64,000 nucleotides of DNA. It comes from Protonemura montana (taxonomy: Eukaryota > Arthropoda > Insecta > Plecoptera > Nemouridae). The stretch covers positions 16,806,418 through 16,870,417 of the forward strand of contig OX387605.1 of the NCBI GenBank assembly GCA_947568835.1, in the 5' to 3' direction. Both the position numbers and the translations under genes were made by a program. A model generated the notes under the pieces. It was given only the letters and a program-made list of their open reading frames with translations. It was not told the origin of the DNA and ran no database searches. This document shows, piece after piece, positions 14,466-25,491 of this stretch (position 1 is the first letter of the stretch; each line of letters opens with the position of its first letter).

Positions 14466-14670
14466 ATGTTGTTTGAATTTCTATTGGGGCTGTGTATTGT
14501 GCGACTCTTTCCAGTGGGCTTGGACGTGAATCGCGTGTGGAAGAGGGTGCATGTGCGAGTTGGGATGGGGTGGTTCATGCCGCGTTATGTCAAGTCGGAA
14601 AAACCTTGGACTGGGAAAGATTGGAGTGAGCACAGGTCCGTCTCACGTTATGATGACGACGGTGAAGAAG
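14466..14670 (+). CDS. Possible first coding exon with hydrophobic leader (uncertain)
   Basis: An ATG opens a frame whose first 18 residues (MLFEFLLGLCIVRLFPVG) are mostly hydrophobic, like an imperfect signal peptide with a charged residue near each end. The next 50 residues are rich in Trp, Arg and acidic residues. Third codon positions lean to G/C although the surroundings are AT-rich. A possible donor (GAAG|GTAATT) ends the exon in phase 1 at 14670; the frame stays open to 14906 if unspliced. A CpG-rich patch lies 150-250 bases upstream. Phase 1 is what the first Side-like Ig exon at 56881 needs, but joining the two is only inference. A chance ORF is a real alternative. Confidence 0.22.
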
Positions 14671-15541
14671 GTAATTCATACGAATCGATTTTATTAAAAC
14701 TTGCTTTCACGTATTTCCTTTCATCTACGAAACATTTGTATATGGTTAGTGAAGAAGTGACTCTGACTTATTTTTCTTTGAACTGGGTATGCAAAGACCA
14801 AAAGGTGTCAGCAGAATGTCACCCTTTCAGCAATTACTTTAGAGAGAGAGAGTGCGGAAAGCATGGCATGTGTAAGTACTCTCAGTTCTGCGTTGTTGAA
14901 GCTTGATTTTAATCCAACCTCGAAGCCGGCGTGTTGGCTGGGACAAACATAAACTTGTGGACATTGCACCACGGAAATGTGTTTTGGGCCACCAGAAAAC
15001 AAACAGCAGCTCATAAACCAGCGCCCACATCTTTGCCCCCACTGCTGGTGCAAATTTTCTCTCTCTATGGGTGTGCTTTTCCACGCGACTGTGCGGTTAT
15101 GTTCTAGCCTTGCGCTCACAAGAATCTTAACGAATCGGTTGAACTGGAAGGCCAGTTAATTAATGTCTTACTTAAAAATGCATTATTTGCGTTAAAAAAA
15201 ATACCACGCATACAAGAAGAATGCTATTATATGTGTCATGAAAACTCTTTAGAACAAAAAGAAAATGTTCTTGAGCTGTTCCTAACATTTTCTACCCATC
15301 GTTAAAATTTAAACAATGCGCAATGGAATTCCATTAATAATTCAGGTATACACTACTGAATACAATACACAGTGCACACTATGCGACAAAGGATAGCTAT
15401 TCTCAAGTAATTTACTTTGAACATTACTTCCTCATTAGCTAGAACATAATGAACAAATTACGTGTACCATGCTTTTGTCACCTGTAAGCCATGTCATGGT
15501 TCACTCACAACTTGCCTTGCTATGGGTAACCATCACAAGAA

Positions 15542-15561
15542 AGCAGCAGCAGCAGCAGCAA
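15542..15561. repeat. AGC trinucleotide microsatellite
   Basis: About six tandem AGC units, then an interrupted CAACAGCAC. It is not inside a recognised coding frame. Confidence 0.85.
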
Positions 15562-17086
15562 CAGCACAAGGGCTGGTTTTAAAGTGGCATCTTACTTTAG
15601 AGTGAGAACAATAATTTGATTACTTACATTGTAATGAGATTCATTTCTCTGGAAATGTGATGTCTCTGCATCCTTAGTGTTCAGGCTTTCAGTCGATACG
15701 CAACGTGGATGCCGCGTTAGCGAGACACTAAAAAGATGTATAGAGAAAACTGTTTTGAAGTAAAGAGGCGAATTGCATGAAGTTTACCTACTCGCTTCTT
15801 GATTTAGGTATTATTGGATGCGAGTAAAGCAATTTTAACTTTTAAGTACCTCTAGTTTAATGAGAAGTGTGTAGATAAATCATGTGCACTAGGCATTTAA
15901 TTCATAGAGAATGAAAGCTTTCAAATTTATATTTCTCTTGCAGGTTAAAATCATGAAGAGCTAACGCGATGGGGAAAATCGAGGAATTGCAATAATTACT
16001 CAGAGTCAGACTTAAGTACTTCTAATTATTAACAAAGTGATTGCTGTGCTCTGCTGATGAACGAAGTCCTTTTAAAATTCGATACCATTCAATTTTATTT
16101 AAATTTATTAATAATTGGATGTTTTAATAATTTAAAAGATCACCCTCAACGGATACACTATTGTATTTCACCTTTGTTCTGTACCAAACATTTTAGGTAT
16201 ATGTTACTACTAAATTTAATTAAATGATGATCCGCTTGTATACTTGTTTACTAATTCAGGCCTAAATGTCGCGTGTTCTGGCATACCGACGAGGGATATC
16301 CTGCATATAGCAGCCATCCAAGCGTGTCACTGAACACGAAAGTATTTGATTGTTTTGAGGGTGTGTCAATAAACAATGGCGTGACATCATTTAATCCAGA
16401 CAATAGCAATTGTTAGTCTTGACCGCACGAAACAAATCGTCCCAATGATGCTAACAAATTATCATCGTAATTACCTGGAAAATTGCTCTGACAATAAAGT
16501 CAATGTGTAGAGGGAGAATCAATCAAGGTGCTGTTTATTGGTTCAGAAACTCACTGAAGGGTATTCTAGAAGTGAATCGAGTGTGGTTTTAGGTCCCGAA
16601 GAAAGTTAAGTAGGTATGAGAGGAATTCTTCGTCAATTTACATATTTTATACCAAGCTGTGAACTTGCTACTGCAATGCTTAAAGCCTCAAACGCAGACG
16701 CAGGCATCCGTTTTTGGATTCAGCCAGGAATTTAGACTAAAATATCGATTTTTAATCAAGTTTAGTTAGAGTCGTACAAATAGGTGCTTGTGTATATTTA
16801 CCGGTGCAAAACATTTATTAGCATAGGGAAGGCATAATGAAAAGGACAATCTCCCAAGGACTAGAGCGCGTTTCGATGCGTGGTCTAAGGAACATGCCCG
16901 AGTTAAGACGCACTTTGTAAACATGGCGAACGTACGTATTTATAAGAAACGTCCCAAGAGGTCTAAACTTGAGCTCAAATGGAGACGCGCAATTTAAATT
17001 TCGAAACATGTTTGTGTAAGTTAGTTGTTTTATACAGAATAATAATCGTTGTTTTACGGGTGGTGGGAGAGTGAGTCGGGTGCGAT

Positions 17087-17126
<40 letters not shown>
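17087..17126. repeat. Poly-G tract (40 G)
   Basis: An uninterrupted run of 40 guanines, preceded by G-rich sequence. It is the longest homopolymer in the window and a potential G-quadruplex former. A minus-strand frame crossing it reads as polyproline, which I do not regard as a protein. Confidence 0.9.
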
Positions 17127-17127
<1 letters not shown>

Positions 17128-18593
17128 AGACCTGCGAGTGGCGTGCCGAAAAATGTGTGACCGGAATAAATTATTCGATAAAAGTAAACTTTGAGTTAGT
17201 TGCACGAGTTACTTCGTATTTATGATAAAGTTTCGCTAGCCAGGAATTCTGATCTCTCGTAGTGGTTGGGTTTGGAATAAACTGGAAAAGTAATTCTTTG
17301 TATTTGATCGCCTATGGAAAATTGAAAAGAAGCCAGCCAAGAAAAATGTTGTAATTATTGAACCTCAAATGGTTGGTTTTTTCCTGTCGAGGAATAAAAA
17401 CTAAATTGGCTTAGGTACACATTTGAGCATCTTTCGCATAAGATCGATATAGATAAGCGAATATAAGATCACCACGGAATCAAAGTTTCTAAAAAGTTCT
17501 TCCACAGTAATAACACGGGCAATGTGGACTTTCTCGCTTCATGTTTTTTTTTTCTCGGCCCAGTTAATTTTTTATCGTGGCCCGTCACCGCCGAACTTTA
17601 AAAACTCGCCGCAAGTCACCGACTTTTCCTTGAATTAGTCGAGGTTGGTTTTCTTCATCCTGCAGGCTTGTTACCAATCGACTTCTTTACGCGTCGATAC
17701 TTCAATTCAGTTCGAGGCTGGAAAACTCCATCGGAAAAGTCGGGTAGGGACGCGGCGCATCGCAGGTTTGGAAAATGGGTGCCGAGCTGAAAGCAACCGT
17801 GATGATACGGGAGGGAACGTCTCTTTCGTTATGAGCATTTCGCCGGGTATTTCACCTCTCGGATGAGGGAAAAAATGGGCAAAGATTTAAAGAATCCTAT
17901 CTCGCTATCTGTCTGTTGTCTGTATTTGTTTTCGCGGATCTTTTTACGGCTCCCGTTTTGCGGACTATAAACCCTTTTCTTTTCCTTATGCCTTTCGTTT
18001 TACAGACAGAGATAGCCTGGATTTTTACTCTCAGCACAAGGATTTTGTTTCTATGCTGTCCTATTTTTGGAAGTCATAAAAATAGTGATCAAAAAGGCGA
18101 AGATGTGAGATATTATTTGTCATTTTAATCAATCACATCCCTATACTGGAAAGAACCGTTGTCCATGACGACTTTTCTTAATTTGATGGTGAGTGGTAGC
18201 TTTCCTTCCAATCAGTTTTAAAAGACAGTTTGTCTTTTTTGTTTAACTCGAGCAATTGTTTGTTTTCACCACACACCAACGCCTAAAGTATTATTTTTAA
18301 GTAACAGTAGCTCAGGTGTAGAAGAGTGTAGTCCCCGCTGTTTTTCGTCGGTGTTTTTTTCTTTTTCAATCGCTGTGTTGTCTTACGATTCCAAGACGGG
18401 ACAAGAAACGAGATCATCGATACGGACACAATTTTGCAATTTACTTTGAGCATTCTCTTGGCCTTCCGTCGAGTCAAAGAAGTTTTTCCTGTGACATTTC
18501 GTGTGTTGCGATTGACCGTTCATTGGATCGCAATACGACACAACAATTCGAATCGCTTCTTCTAAAAGATGCTAAAAGAACTGAGACTGAGAC

Positions 18594-18645
18594 GGAAAGA
18601 GGGAGAAAGAGAGAGAGTGTGTGTGTGTGATGTTTGTGTGAGTGG
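18594..18645. repeat. GA-rich then GT dinucleotide repeat
   Basis: A purine-rich block of GAGA/GAAAGAGA leads into about five GT units. It is a simple repeat; GAGA-type sequence can also bind GAGA-factor-like proteins in arthropods, but nothing else suggests a promoter here. Confidence 0.7.
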
Positions 18646-20410
18646 TAAGAGAGGCAGAGAGACATCCGCTTATCCTTTTTTTTTCATTTTTCACCTTTTT
18701 TCATTTCCAGAAATAATTTGAAATAAATAATTGCACGCCAAATCATATCTAAAGAAAATGCATTTCTCACAAATCCACAATTTCTCACAAATTGAAATAG
18801 ACTGCGAATCGAAACATACTCTTCTTTTTACATGGTAGCTTTTCGTGATTGTGAGGAAAGAAAGAAATAGAGTGAACATGTAGCAAGTCTGCCGTAGCGT
18901 GTAATGAGGATGGATGTGGTGCATTACGCCCCTAGAGTTGTTCATTTCACATATAACAGTACAACAAGCGTTTATGTGCTTTTTAATAGCAACACTCCCT
19001 TGCAATATTCCCCGAGCAAACACGGCAGCGCATAATCTCTCGGCTGGAAATGACTCAAGAGGAACTAAGTTGACCCCACACCCTCTAAATCGGGAGCTTA
19101 TCGTAGCTCCCATACACCCCCACCTCATCCGATCCAGCCACCCACGAGCCAGAAACACCCCGTGTTGAATTGTGCGTATGTTAATTTCCATGGGCTAGGG
19201 GATTTATAACAGAATTCACCATTTTGGCGGTTGCAAAGTGGAAAACACTGCATGGCGATGCAGGGTAAGCGAGTGTGCCACATCGGTTGCATTCGGGTCG
19301 GTTGCGGCGAGCTTTGTCTAGCGCTTTTCCTCGCTTTTCCTCGCTTTTATCGTTGGAAAATTATTTGAAATGGAGGCCGGTTGTGTGGACGAGCAAAAAA
19401 AAACTCGTTGGTAGTCGCGAAATTCGTTTATGTTGAATAAGTTCGTCATAACGTCAAAAATCGTTGCGTTTTTCTTTCTCGTTTTTTTGTGACTAACATG
19501 GTTTCTAGAGCGACTTGAAAACTCGCGAGTGAAAAAATGTCAAACGACATGGGCTCCTTACGAAGTGTCTGAAAGGTGTATTTAATGCAAGCTCGTGCAC
19601 AGCGAGCTTTGGCGATAAAACACGGGAATTACGTTGTGCTGTCGAATCGCAAAGTCTGCCATTTCCAGCGGTCAGATCGGTGCATACGTCAACGAATGTG
19701 TTCCACAATATAGCTCAATTAGTGTGTACTTGTTGCTTATTTTAATAGACCAGCCAGTCATCCCATTAATTTATTTTGAAAGCATATTATACCGCTAATA
19801 TTATACCACTAATTTGATGAATAGGGCAATAAGCCCAGTGAAATAATCCATGACCTTGGAGTAGTTGCCTTACTGAAAGACAATTTTCTTTGCTCTCGTT
19901 GCCGGGACAGTTGGAACAATAACCACAAACCTTCTTCAGTATTCGTGGAGATAAGTGGTCAATATATACCAACGACAGTGCCGGTTATACCTCATTGCTA
20001 ATGTAACGACTAATTTCTTTTAAGTGGAGTCAATTTGACTGAAATATTACTTGCTGCCGACGATGCCGTTGTCCGCGAAGTCCAGATGAGATATTCTTCG
20101 GAACAAAGATGACTCGGCTTCGAGAAGGCCTGTGATTCAACTTCAACGTACTATGACTCGGTACCACAACTGCACGTGTTGTGTGACTCAGTTTTGTGAT
20201 GCAGCATATGCACAAATTATCATTAATATGTTGACAAAGTCATGTCTTGTTCTTGAAACAAACTTTGATGAAATACAGTGTTTACCAAATTAAAGAAAAT
20301 AACTATTGCATGCTCTGCATGAATATTGTGAAATCTGATTAAACGCTTCCAGAAGAGTATTTTATTATCTTTAAGAAACACCAATGATCTCTATCAAATT
20401 GGAGCCCAAC

Positions 20411-20427
20411 CGGAGACTCAAACCCCG
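20411..20427 (-). repeat. Possible SINE remnant with tRNA-like T-arm
   Basis: On the minus strand, CGGGG, the 7-base loop TTTGAGT and CTCCG form a five-pair stem-loop that closely matches a tRNA T-arm and RNA polymerase III B-box. The sequence before it contains neither a good D-arm nor an anticodon arm, so it is not a tRNA gene. A fragment of a tRNA-derived SINE is possible. Confidence 0.25.
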
Positions 20428-21644
20428 ATCTTTACCTGCCATGGGTTCAGTTCCTTGGTTGGTAACCTATTTTTGAGAGGATATTAGTTACCCTAATAAT
20501 AAAATACCTTGCATAAATATTGTGCATATACAAAATGGCATCGTTTTATTGGCAAAGCAAAATTCAATCTCACCTCGCGTGTAGAATAACCTATATTTCT
20601 CGTTTATAGAACAGACAGGAAATTTGTGTTGATGACAGGTAGGAAACTTTAAGTTTTACGGTTTTACATATTATGTTTTCTAACAAATCATTCAATTTAC
20701 GCCACAAAAGTTCTAGTCGTTATCAGCATATTATATTGTTATCCTCCAAATACGAGAAACCATTAATATCTCTGGGCTAAAAAAACGGATACGACTATGC
20801 TTTATAGTAAAGGGTGGTAAACTCAGGAAAAGTATCCAGATACATGTAATCTAAGAAAACCCAAAGAATACAAGATTTGAAGAAAAGTCCCCGCTCGATC
20901 GCACAGGATGGAAAGGTATATAAACTTACCCGGTGTTTAGATGCGGATTAGATGAGAACCAAGCGTTTCGTTAAGACTCCTTTAAGGTTTAGTATCACGC
21001 ACACTCACCATTTTCACGCACTACTCCCTCGTTAACCAGCCCCGGCAAGATTACAAGCGATTAGAACTGGCTTACCATGACGGTGAAAACCGACAAACGA
21101 GATGAACCAGGTTGCATTGGTTAGGTTAGACACGGCGCTGCCAGGAGGCATTCAGTAAGGTCGGTAGTTAATAAGATTATAATCTAATTTGGTCAGTGGT
21201 TGACAGTATTTATCGATAAGTTCATGAGAGCAAACATATTTAATAAAATAAAACTCATTTTCTCTTCCTCCGTTCCCAAGCTCAAGATATGACTTTCCTT
21301 GTAGTGTCGTATGATAGAAGTATTGAATTTGGTCTTTGCCAATGGCGAAGTGCTGGGTAAAGGTGGACATACGGTGATTTTTTGCCAACCCATTGACGAA
21401 GGGGTGGGGGGTGGGGGGGGGCAGAATTTAAAATTTCCACATCTGTTTTTAGCTCTTTCAAAAATGACAACTCAAAAATTCCAGTGAATTTGCGTTTTCA
21501 ATCTTGGTTTCGTTTTCGACAAATAGGGCCAATCTTAAATTTCTTGTAATACAAGTAATATTGCATATATATGAGATATACAATTTTTACAGCAAACTCA
21601 CCAAAGTTTGCCATATTTCATACCCTGGACTGCTCGGTTCGATA

Positions 21645-21659
21645 CACTGCAAAAACAGT
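21645..21659 (+). repeat. Left terminal inverted repeat of EnSpm element
   Basis: CACTGCAAAAACAGT is matched base for base by the reverse complement of 29012-29026. After these 15 bases the two ends differ by a 2-base offset (ACTC here, GTACTG at the other end). The bases outside are GATA, giving a flanking TA. Confidence 0.93.
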
Positions 21660-21719
21660 ACTCTTGTTTCCAGCACATTGAGCGCTCTAAAGTTGCCATC
21701 GACTTGAAGACATTAATTT

Positions 21720-21840
21720 AGTCTGGTTTCAAGACTACTGATCCATCTGAATTTAAATTCAGAGATTCATTTTCTCTGGTTTGCAAAACCAGAGTTTCAT
21801 ACTCTCTGAATGGAGAAACCAGACAGTATGTCAGTCTGAA
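21720..21840. repeat. Left subterminal palindrome cluster
   Basis: Several small palindromes built on TCTG/CAGA lie close together. One is the perfect 18-base TCTGAATTTAAATTCAGA (21746-21763). Another is a hairpin with 9-base arms, CTCTGGTTT and AAACCAGAG, around GCA (21774-21794). Copies of CTGGTTTC, AAACCAGAC and GTCTGA follow. In CACTA elements such subterminal motifs bind the element's own protein and are needed for transposition. The same TCTGGTT/ACCAGA words recur at the right end, which supports that role here. Confidence 0.75.
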
Positions 21841-22043
21841 AATTTGGATTTGATTTGGGGATGGGATGGAATGAAAGGGAATGTGGTATCAATATCAACA
21901 CCGAATCTGCATGATATTTGCTCAACTTTATTCCTTTGGTTTTGTAACGAGATGGGTTATTACTTATTACCCATGCTAACAAAAGCATATAATACACTAT
22001 ATGGTAACAAAAAAAAAACCGGTGTCAATAGTATAAAATACAA

Positions 22044-22340
22044 GCAGGTATCAAATTCACCTTCAACATAATGCCTTCAGTGGCTATTTGGTAGGAATAC
22101 GATTTAAAGAAAAAATAGCCATGTTATGATTATCAAATCTACTATAAGTCAACACAATTTGTCAATGGCTATTTAGAAAGTAAAATATGGGAGCAGGTAT
22201 CAAATTCACCTTCAACACAATGCCTTCAGTGGCTATTTGGCAGGAATACGACTTAAAGTCAAAAAAAGTAAAGTTACGATTTCCAAATCTACTAGTCAAC
22301 AAAATTCTTTAATGGCTATTTTGGCAGCAATTTAAGTAAA
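22044..22340 (+). repeat. Two-copy tandem repeat, 149-base period
   Basis: The block beginning GCAGGTATCAAATTCACCTT at 22044 is repeated at 22193 with few changes, including ATGCCTTCAGTGGCTATTTG and GGAATACGA. The latter halves of the two units are more diverged. A shorter related word, CACAATGCCTTCAATGGCTA, recurs at 22741, directly next to the stop codon of the SAM gene. The tandem units may therefore derive from the 3' flank of that gene. They lie within the transposon, between its left subterminal region and the SAM gene. Confidence 0.85.
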
Positions 22341-22481
22341 AATAGTACCTAATGGTATAAGTAGAAAATCTACCTTAAGAACGGGCAAGTGCAAGCTCAG
22401 CAAATTCCGAAAAATTATTTTTTTACTATGTGTACTTCCAGTTGCCAAATTCCTCTGCCAAATTGTTTCTTATAGCAACAC

Positions 22482-22490
22482 ATTTTATTA
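22482..22490 (-). terminator. Candidate polyadenylation signal for the SAM gene
   Basis: On the minus strand the sequence reads AATAAAATG here, about 280 bases past the stop codon. It is the nearest canonical AATAAA I see, but cleavage position cannot be read from the sequence. Confidence 0.4.
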
Positions 22491-22764
22491 TATCTTTATA
22501 CAATTGAGTTGTTTTAACCAATGTGATAAGATAACTTATGAATGTATCCCTATACCTACATTAAAAAGCTTTTAGATACACATTTGTAAACGAACTATCA
22601 AATTTGTTTTAAAAAAATGTATTGGAGAACAAAATTCTGTTATGAGAACTAAGCTGGCAGATAGCACAGCTGGAAGTATGATCAAAAACTCAATTTGTTG
22701 GAATTAGCGATGGCAGTGGCTGCGCTTGCCCGGTCTTAAACACAATGCCTTCAATGGCTATTTG

Positions 22765-25212
22765 TTACTCTAAATCTAAATATTCCTTAATAAACTTATT
22801 GTATGTAAGTGTTCCCTGGAACTTTGTTCCAATCTTGGTTTTCAACATGTACAAGTGTAGAAATGTTAGAAACATACCATATGCAGAGGGAAAGTTTCTG
22901 TCCATTACAAAGTATGATCCAAGTAACACCAGCAGAAGCTGATGTGTCGATAGCGCGCCCGAATGGCACATGACGCGACCTTCGCATAGGAGCGCCGAAC
23001 TGATGATAGTTTTTTCATCAAAATAAACCACCATGCACGGGCCCTGCACAGCTTCAGACGTCAAGTCAAACTCTTGACCGGCCTGCAACAAAGCACGACA
23101 TTAACGCCCTCATTTCAGCTGATAGTGCGGTATATGAATACATAGCTACAAAATAATGCCAATGTACCATTGCAAGCTCCAGCAAGGGGCGACTACCCTT
23201 TTTGGTGCGAGGATGAAGTCGGGAAAGCAGCCGGACGAATAAATTCATATTCTCCAAGTCGGCAAACTCGAAGTGGTCATCTTCTTTACCAAAAATTACT
23301 TTCAGTTTTCTAGACACTTCGGCAAATGCGTCAGACGTGTTGGAGATATCTTGTATCAACCCGAAATCAAAAATCAACTGAAATAAAAATAGACAGTTAG
23401 TACCCTGATCTTTAGTAACCTGGCTTACAATTTCAATTTCAATTGAGTTAATGCCCCTACCATTTCTGTGTTTGATAAATGGGGAAATATATCCAGAATA
23501 TCTGAGCAGGTGGTTGCCGCAGCAACCACTTTTCGTCGTTCTTGCGCCGTTTGTACGAGCAAGAGCTTAATGTGTGGTCCCCCTCCAGCCCCCTTCTTCT
23601 TCAGCTCCTTCATCATATCGGACATTGGATCTTCAACTAGCTCAGCTGGTTTAGTAGTACTGTAAAAAAAAAAGTTAATTTCACATAACCTTTAGTACCT
23701 ACTATTATATTATGATACAACAGAAAGTTTAAAACAGTAAATTTTTTACCATTCGTGAATGGAGACCACTGCACTTTTGTGGACAATCTTTAGGTTCTTT
23801 GTTTTGCGGGATTTTCCCGCCAAAGTCCTTTTTTCTTCATAAACGTGATTAGTTCTGCACCTTTGAAGCCGCAATCGTACAGACACCTGTTAGAAGGGAA
23901 AAACCAATCGTAGACTTGCAGATAGATCCAAATAACCATTGCCTAGGTCAACAATTATATTTTTATATTAAAGGCTTTGACATGTAGGAGTGGCTTTAGG
24001 CAGTCACTTTAGGTATTTTTTATTAATATTACTGGCCCAATGACAATAATGATGGTATCACCGGCCATGATCGGTACCAAGTAGGTACCTACTTGCATAA
24101 AAAATGACAACCACAGAAGATAAGTTGCAACGTAAACTTACATTTCGATGTTCTGACCCGTCTCCCAAAAATGGGTACTTGTCGACAACCGCCAAACTGT
24201 AGTTTGAGTAATCAGTTGGTGTTGGGTTTCCATTTGTTATGCCCAACAGATGGACAGAGAGCATTCTTACAAGCTCTAAATGTAAATGGCCATTTCGCTC
24301 AAGGTCCCCTCGGCTATGGGCTACTTGCAGGTTATATGTAAGCTCTGGAATGGTCGTGGGGTATGGAATAACATCCTTAGTTTTCCTTTTCACATAGAAG
24401 GCATTTTTCTGTGCAAGTAGTCTTGGTTTGGGTGGAGTGTCTCTGGCAGCTGGTGATTCCACCCTGATAGTGGAGGCACTGGAGATGGAGCTCACATCCT
24501 CAATGACACAATCAACAACATTTTCAGTTGCGAATGATGTTGTGGCCTAAAATCAAAGAAATCAAAGACCAGTCAGAAGGGCAAAAAGATGATAGGGCCA
24601 AAATATTTGACATTAGGTAAAAATTATTGAAAGATGATAGGTTACCTACAAGAATGCACCGTAACTTGAAATATCAGAACGAGAAGTTATGACAAGTTTC
24701 GTACCACTACTGGGATGTTGTCCATGATTACAATGGGCTCCGACTCTTGGTGCAACTCATGTAGTTTCTTCAAAAAAATTACACGCTTTCCGATGGAAGG
24801 TATAAGAACGGCAATAATATCTGCATGCCCGCTCAGGGCAGCCAGTGCCTCCCGGTTTATATCCGCCTCTGAAATATAAAATGGAACCACCGTGAATGGT
24901 GGTGACTGGTGATACAGAGAGTGCGGCTACCTTTTCAGTGGTGGCATCACAGTTCAGTTACTTTGATCACCAGTAGGTAAGCTTTAAGGTATGTAAACTT
25001 GCATACCCTGGTAACCCTAAACTAAGCCCAAGTAGGATACATAAGGACACACACCCAAGTAGGTTAGTTTAACCTAGAAGGATATGAAAGTTTACCATTT
25101 GTTACAATGAATTAATGGTTATTCATCCTGCTTTACACTTACCTCGAAAAGATTCCACAAGTGATTCTAATCCCCACTTGTAGAGGATAGCTTCGGTGTA
25201 GTCGTCTGCCAT
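22765..25212 (-). CDS. Transposon-encoded SAM-domain protein, 500 aa, seven exons
   Basis: Exons on the minus strand: 25212-25143, 24868-24705, 24546-24142, 23886-23750, 23659-23461, 23377-23168 and 23082-22765 (stop included). Every intron is GT..AG and the phases agree. The splices join R23 to E24 in phase 1 and V78 to A79 in phase 0. Residues 7-64 form a sterile alpha motif: YKWGLESLVESF, then an INREALAALS helix and LIPSIGKRVIFLKKL. SAM domains mediate protein and sometimes RNA binding. After it come a Ser/Pro-rich linker, a basic region (around residues 215-250) and an unrecognised C-terminal half. Animal EnSpm elements commonly carry an accessory gene beside the transposase; this is presumably that partner, perhaps for DNA binding at the subterminal palindromes. 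It is divergent from the transposase gene and shares its promoter region. The donor after V78 (GTG|GTACGA) is the weakest junction. Confidence 0.82.
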
Positions 25213-25491
25213 TATTTTGTACCCGAATCGCACAGTGGCTATACAAAACACTTCGAAGATTCCCAATTTCTGAGGCGACGCCGCTTCACCTGCTATAAGG
25301 GCTAGAATCGCTAAAAACGCGCGAAAATCGGTCGGAGCTGCTGTCTAGCTCAGCCTAGGTCGGATCAGCTGACCGTGTTGTCAATGTCAAGTAGCACTAG
25401 CAGTCCGAGTTCGATCACAGGGTGCTTTTGTGTTATTTATTTTATTTAAATATTTTTAATAGATTTGCTTGCACGGTCACAATAAAATGAA
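25213..25491. promoter_or_regulatory. Bidirectional promoter region of the transposon
   Basis: These 279 bases separate the start codons of the two divergent transposon genes, so both 5' untranslated regions and promoters must lie here. The middle (about 25260-25430) is clearly richer in G+C and CpG than the rest of the element. It includes AGCTCAGCCTAGGTCGGATC and TCAGCTGACC. No clear TATA box is visible. An ATG at 25487-25489 lies 5 bases before the transposase start in another frame and opens a short overlapping upstream ORF, which could dampen transposase translation. Confidence 0.7.

Larger units (their letters stand above)
13199..21644. other. Noncoding stretch with microsatellites, no firm gene
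   Basis: Apart from the uncertain exon at 14466-14670, I see no recognisable gene. Contents include a CpG-rich patch at about 14225-14320, an AGC microsatellite (15542-15561), a 40-base poly-G run (17087-17126), a GA/GT-rich patch (18594-18645), a threefold TCGCTTTTCC-type repeat (19320-19347) and a possible SINE T-arm at 20411-20427. A 166-codon ATG-started frame on the minus strand (18691-19191) resembles nothing I know and lacks coding-like third positions. Confidence 0.6.

Noticed and set aside
17087-17205. A minus-strand frame reading as a polyproline protein
   Set aside because: It is only a translation of the poly-G run.
18691-19191. A 166-codon ATG-started frame on the minus strand
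   Set aside because: No recognisable domain, no coding-like third-position bias and an overlapping frame on the other strand. It could be chance, so it is not called as a gene.
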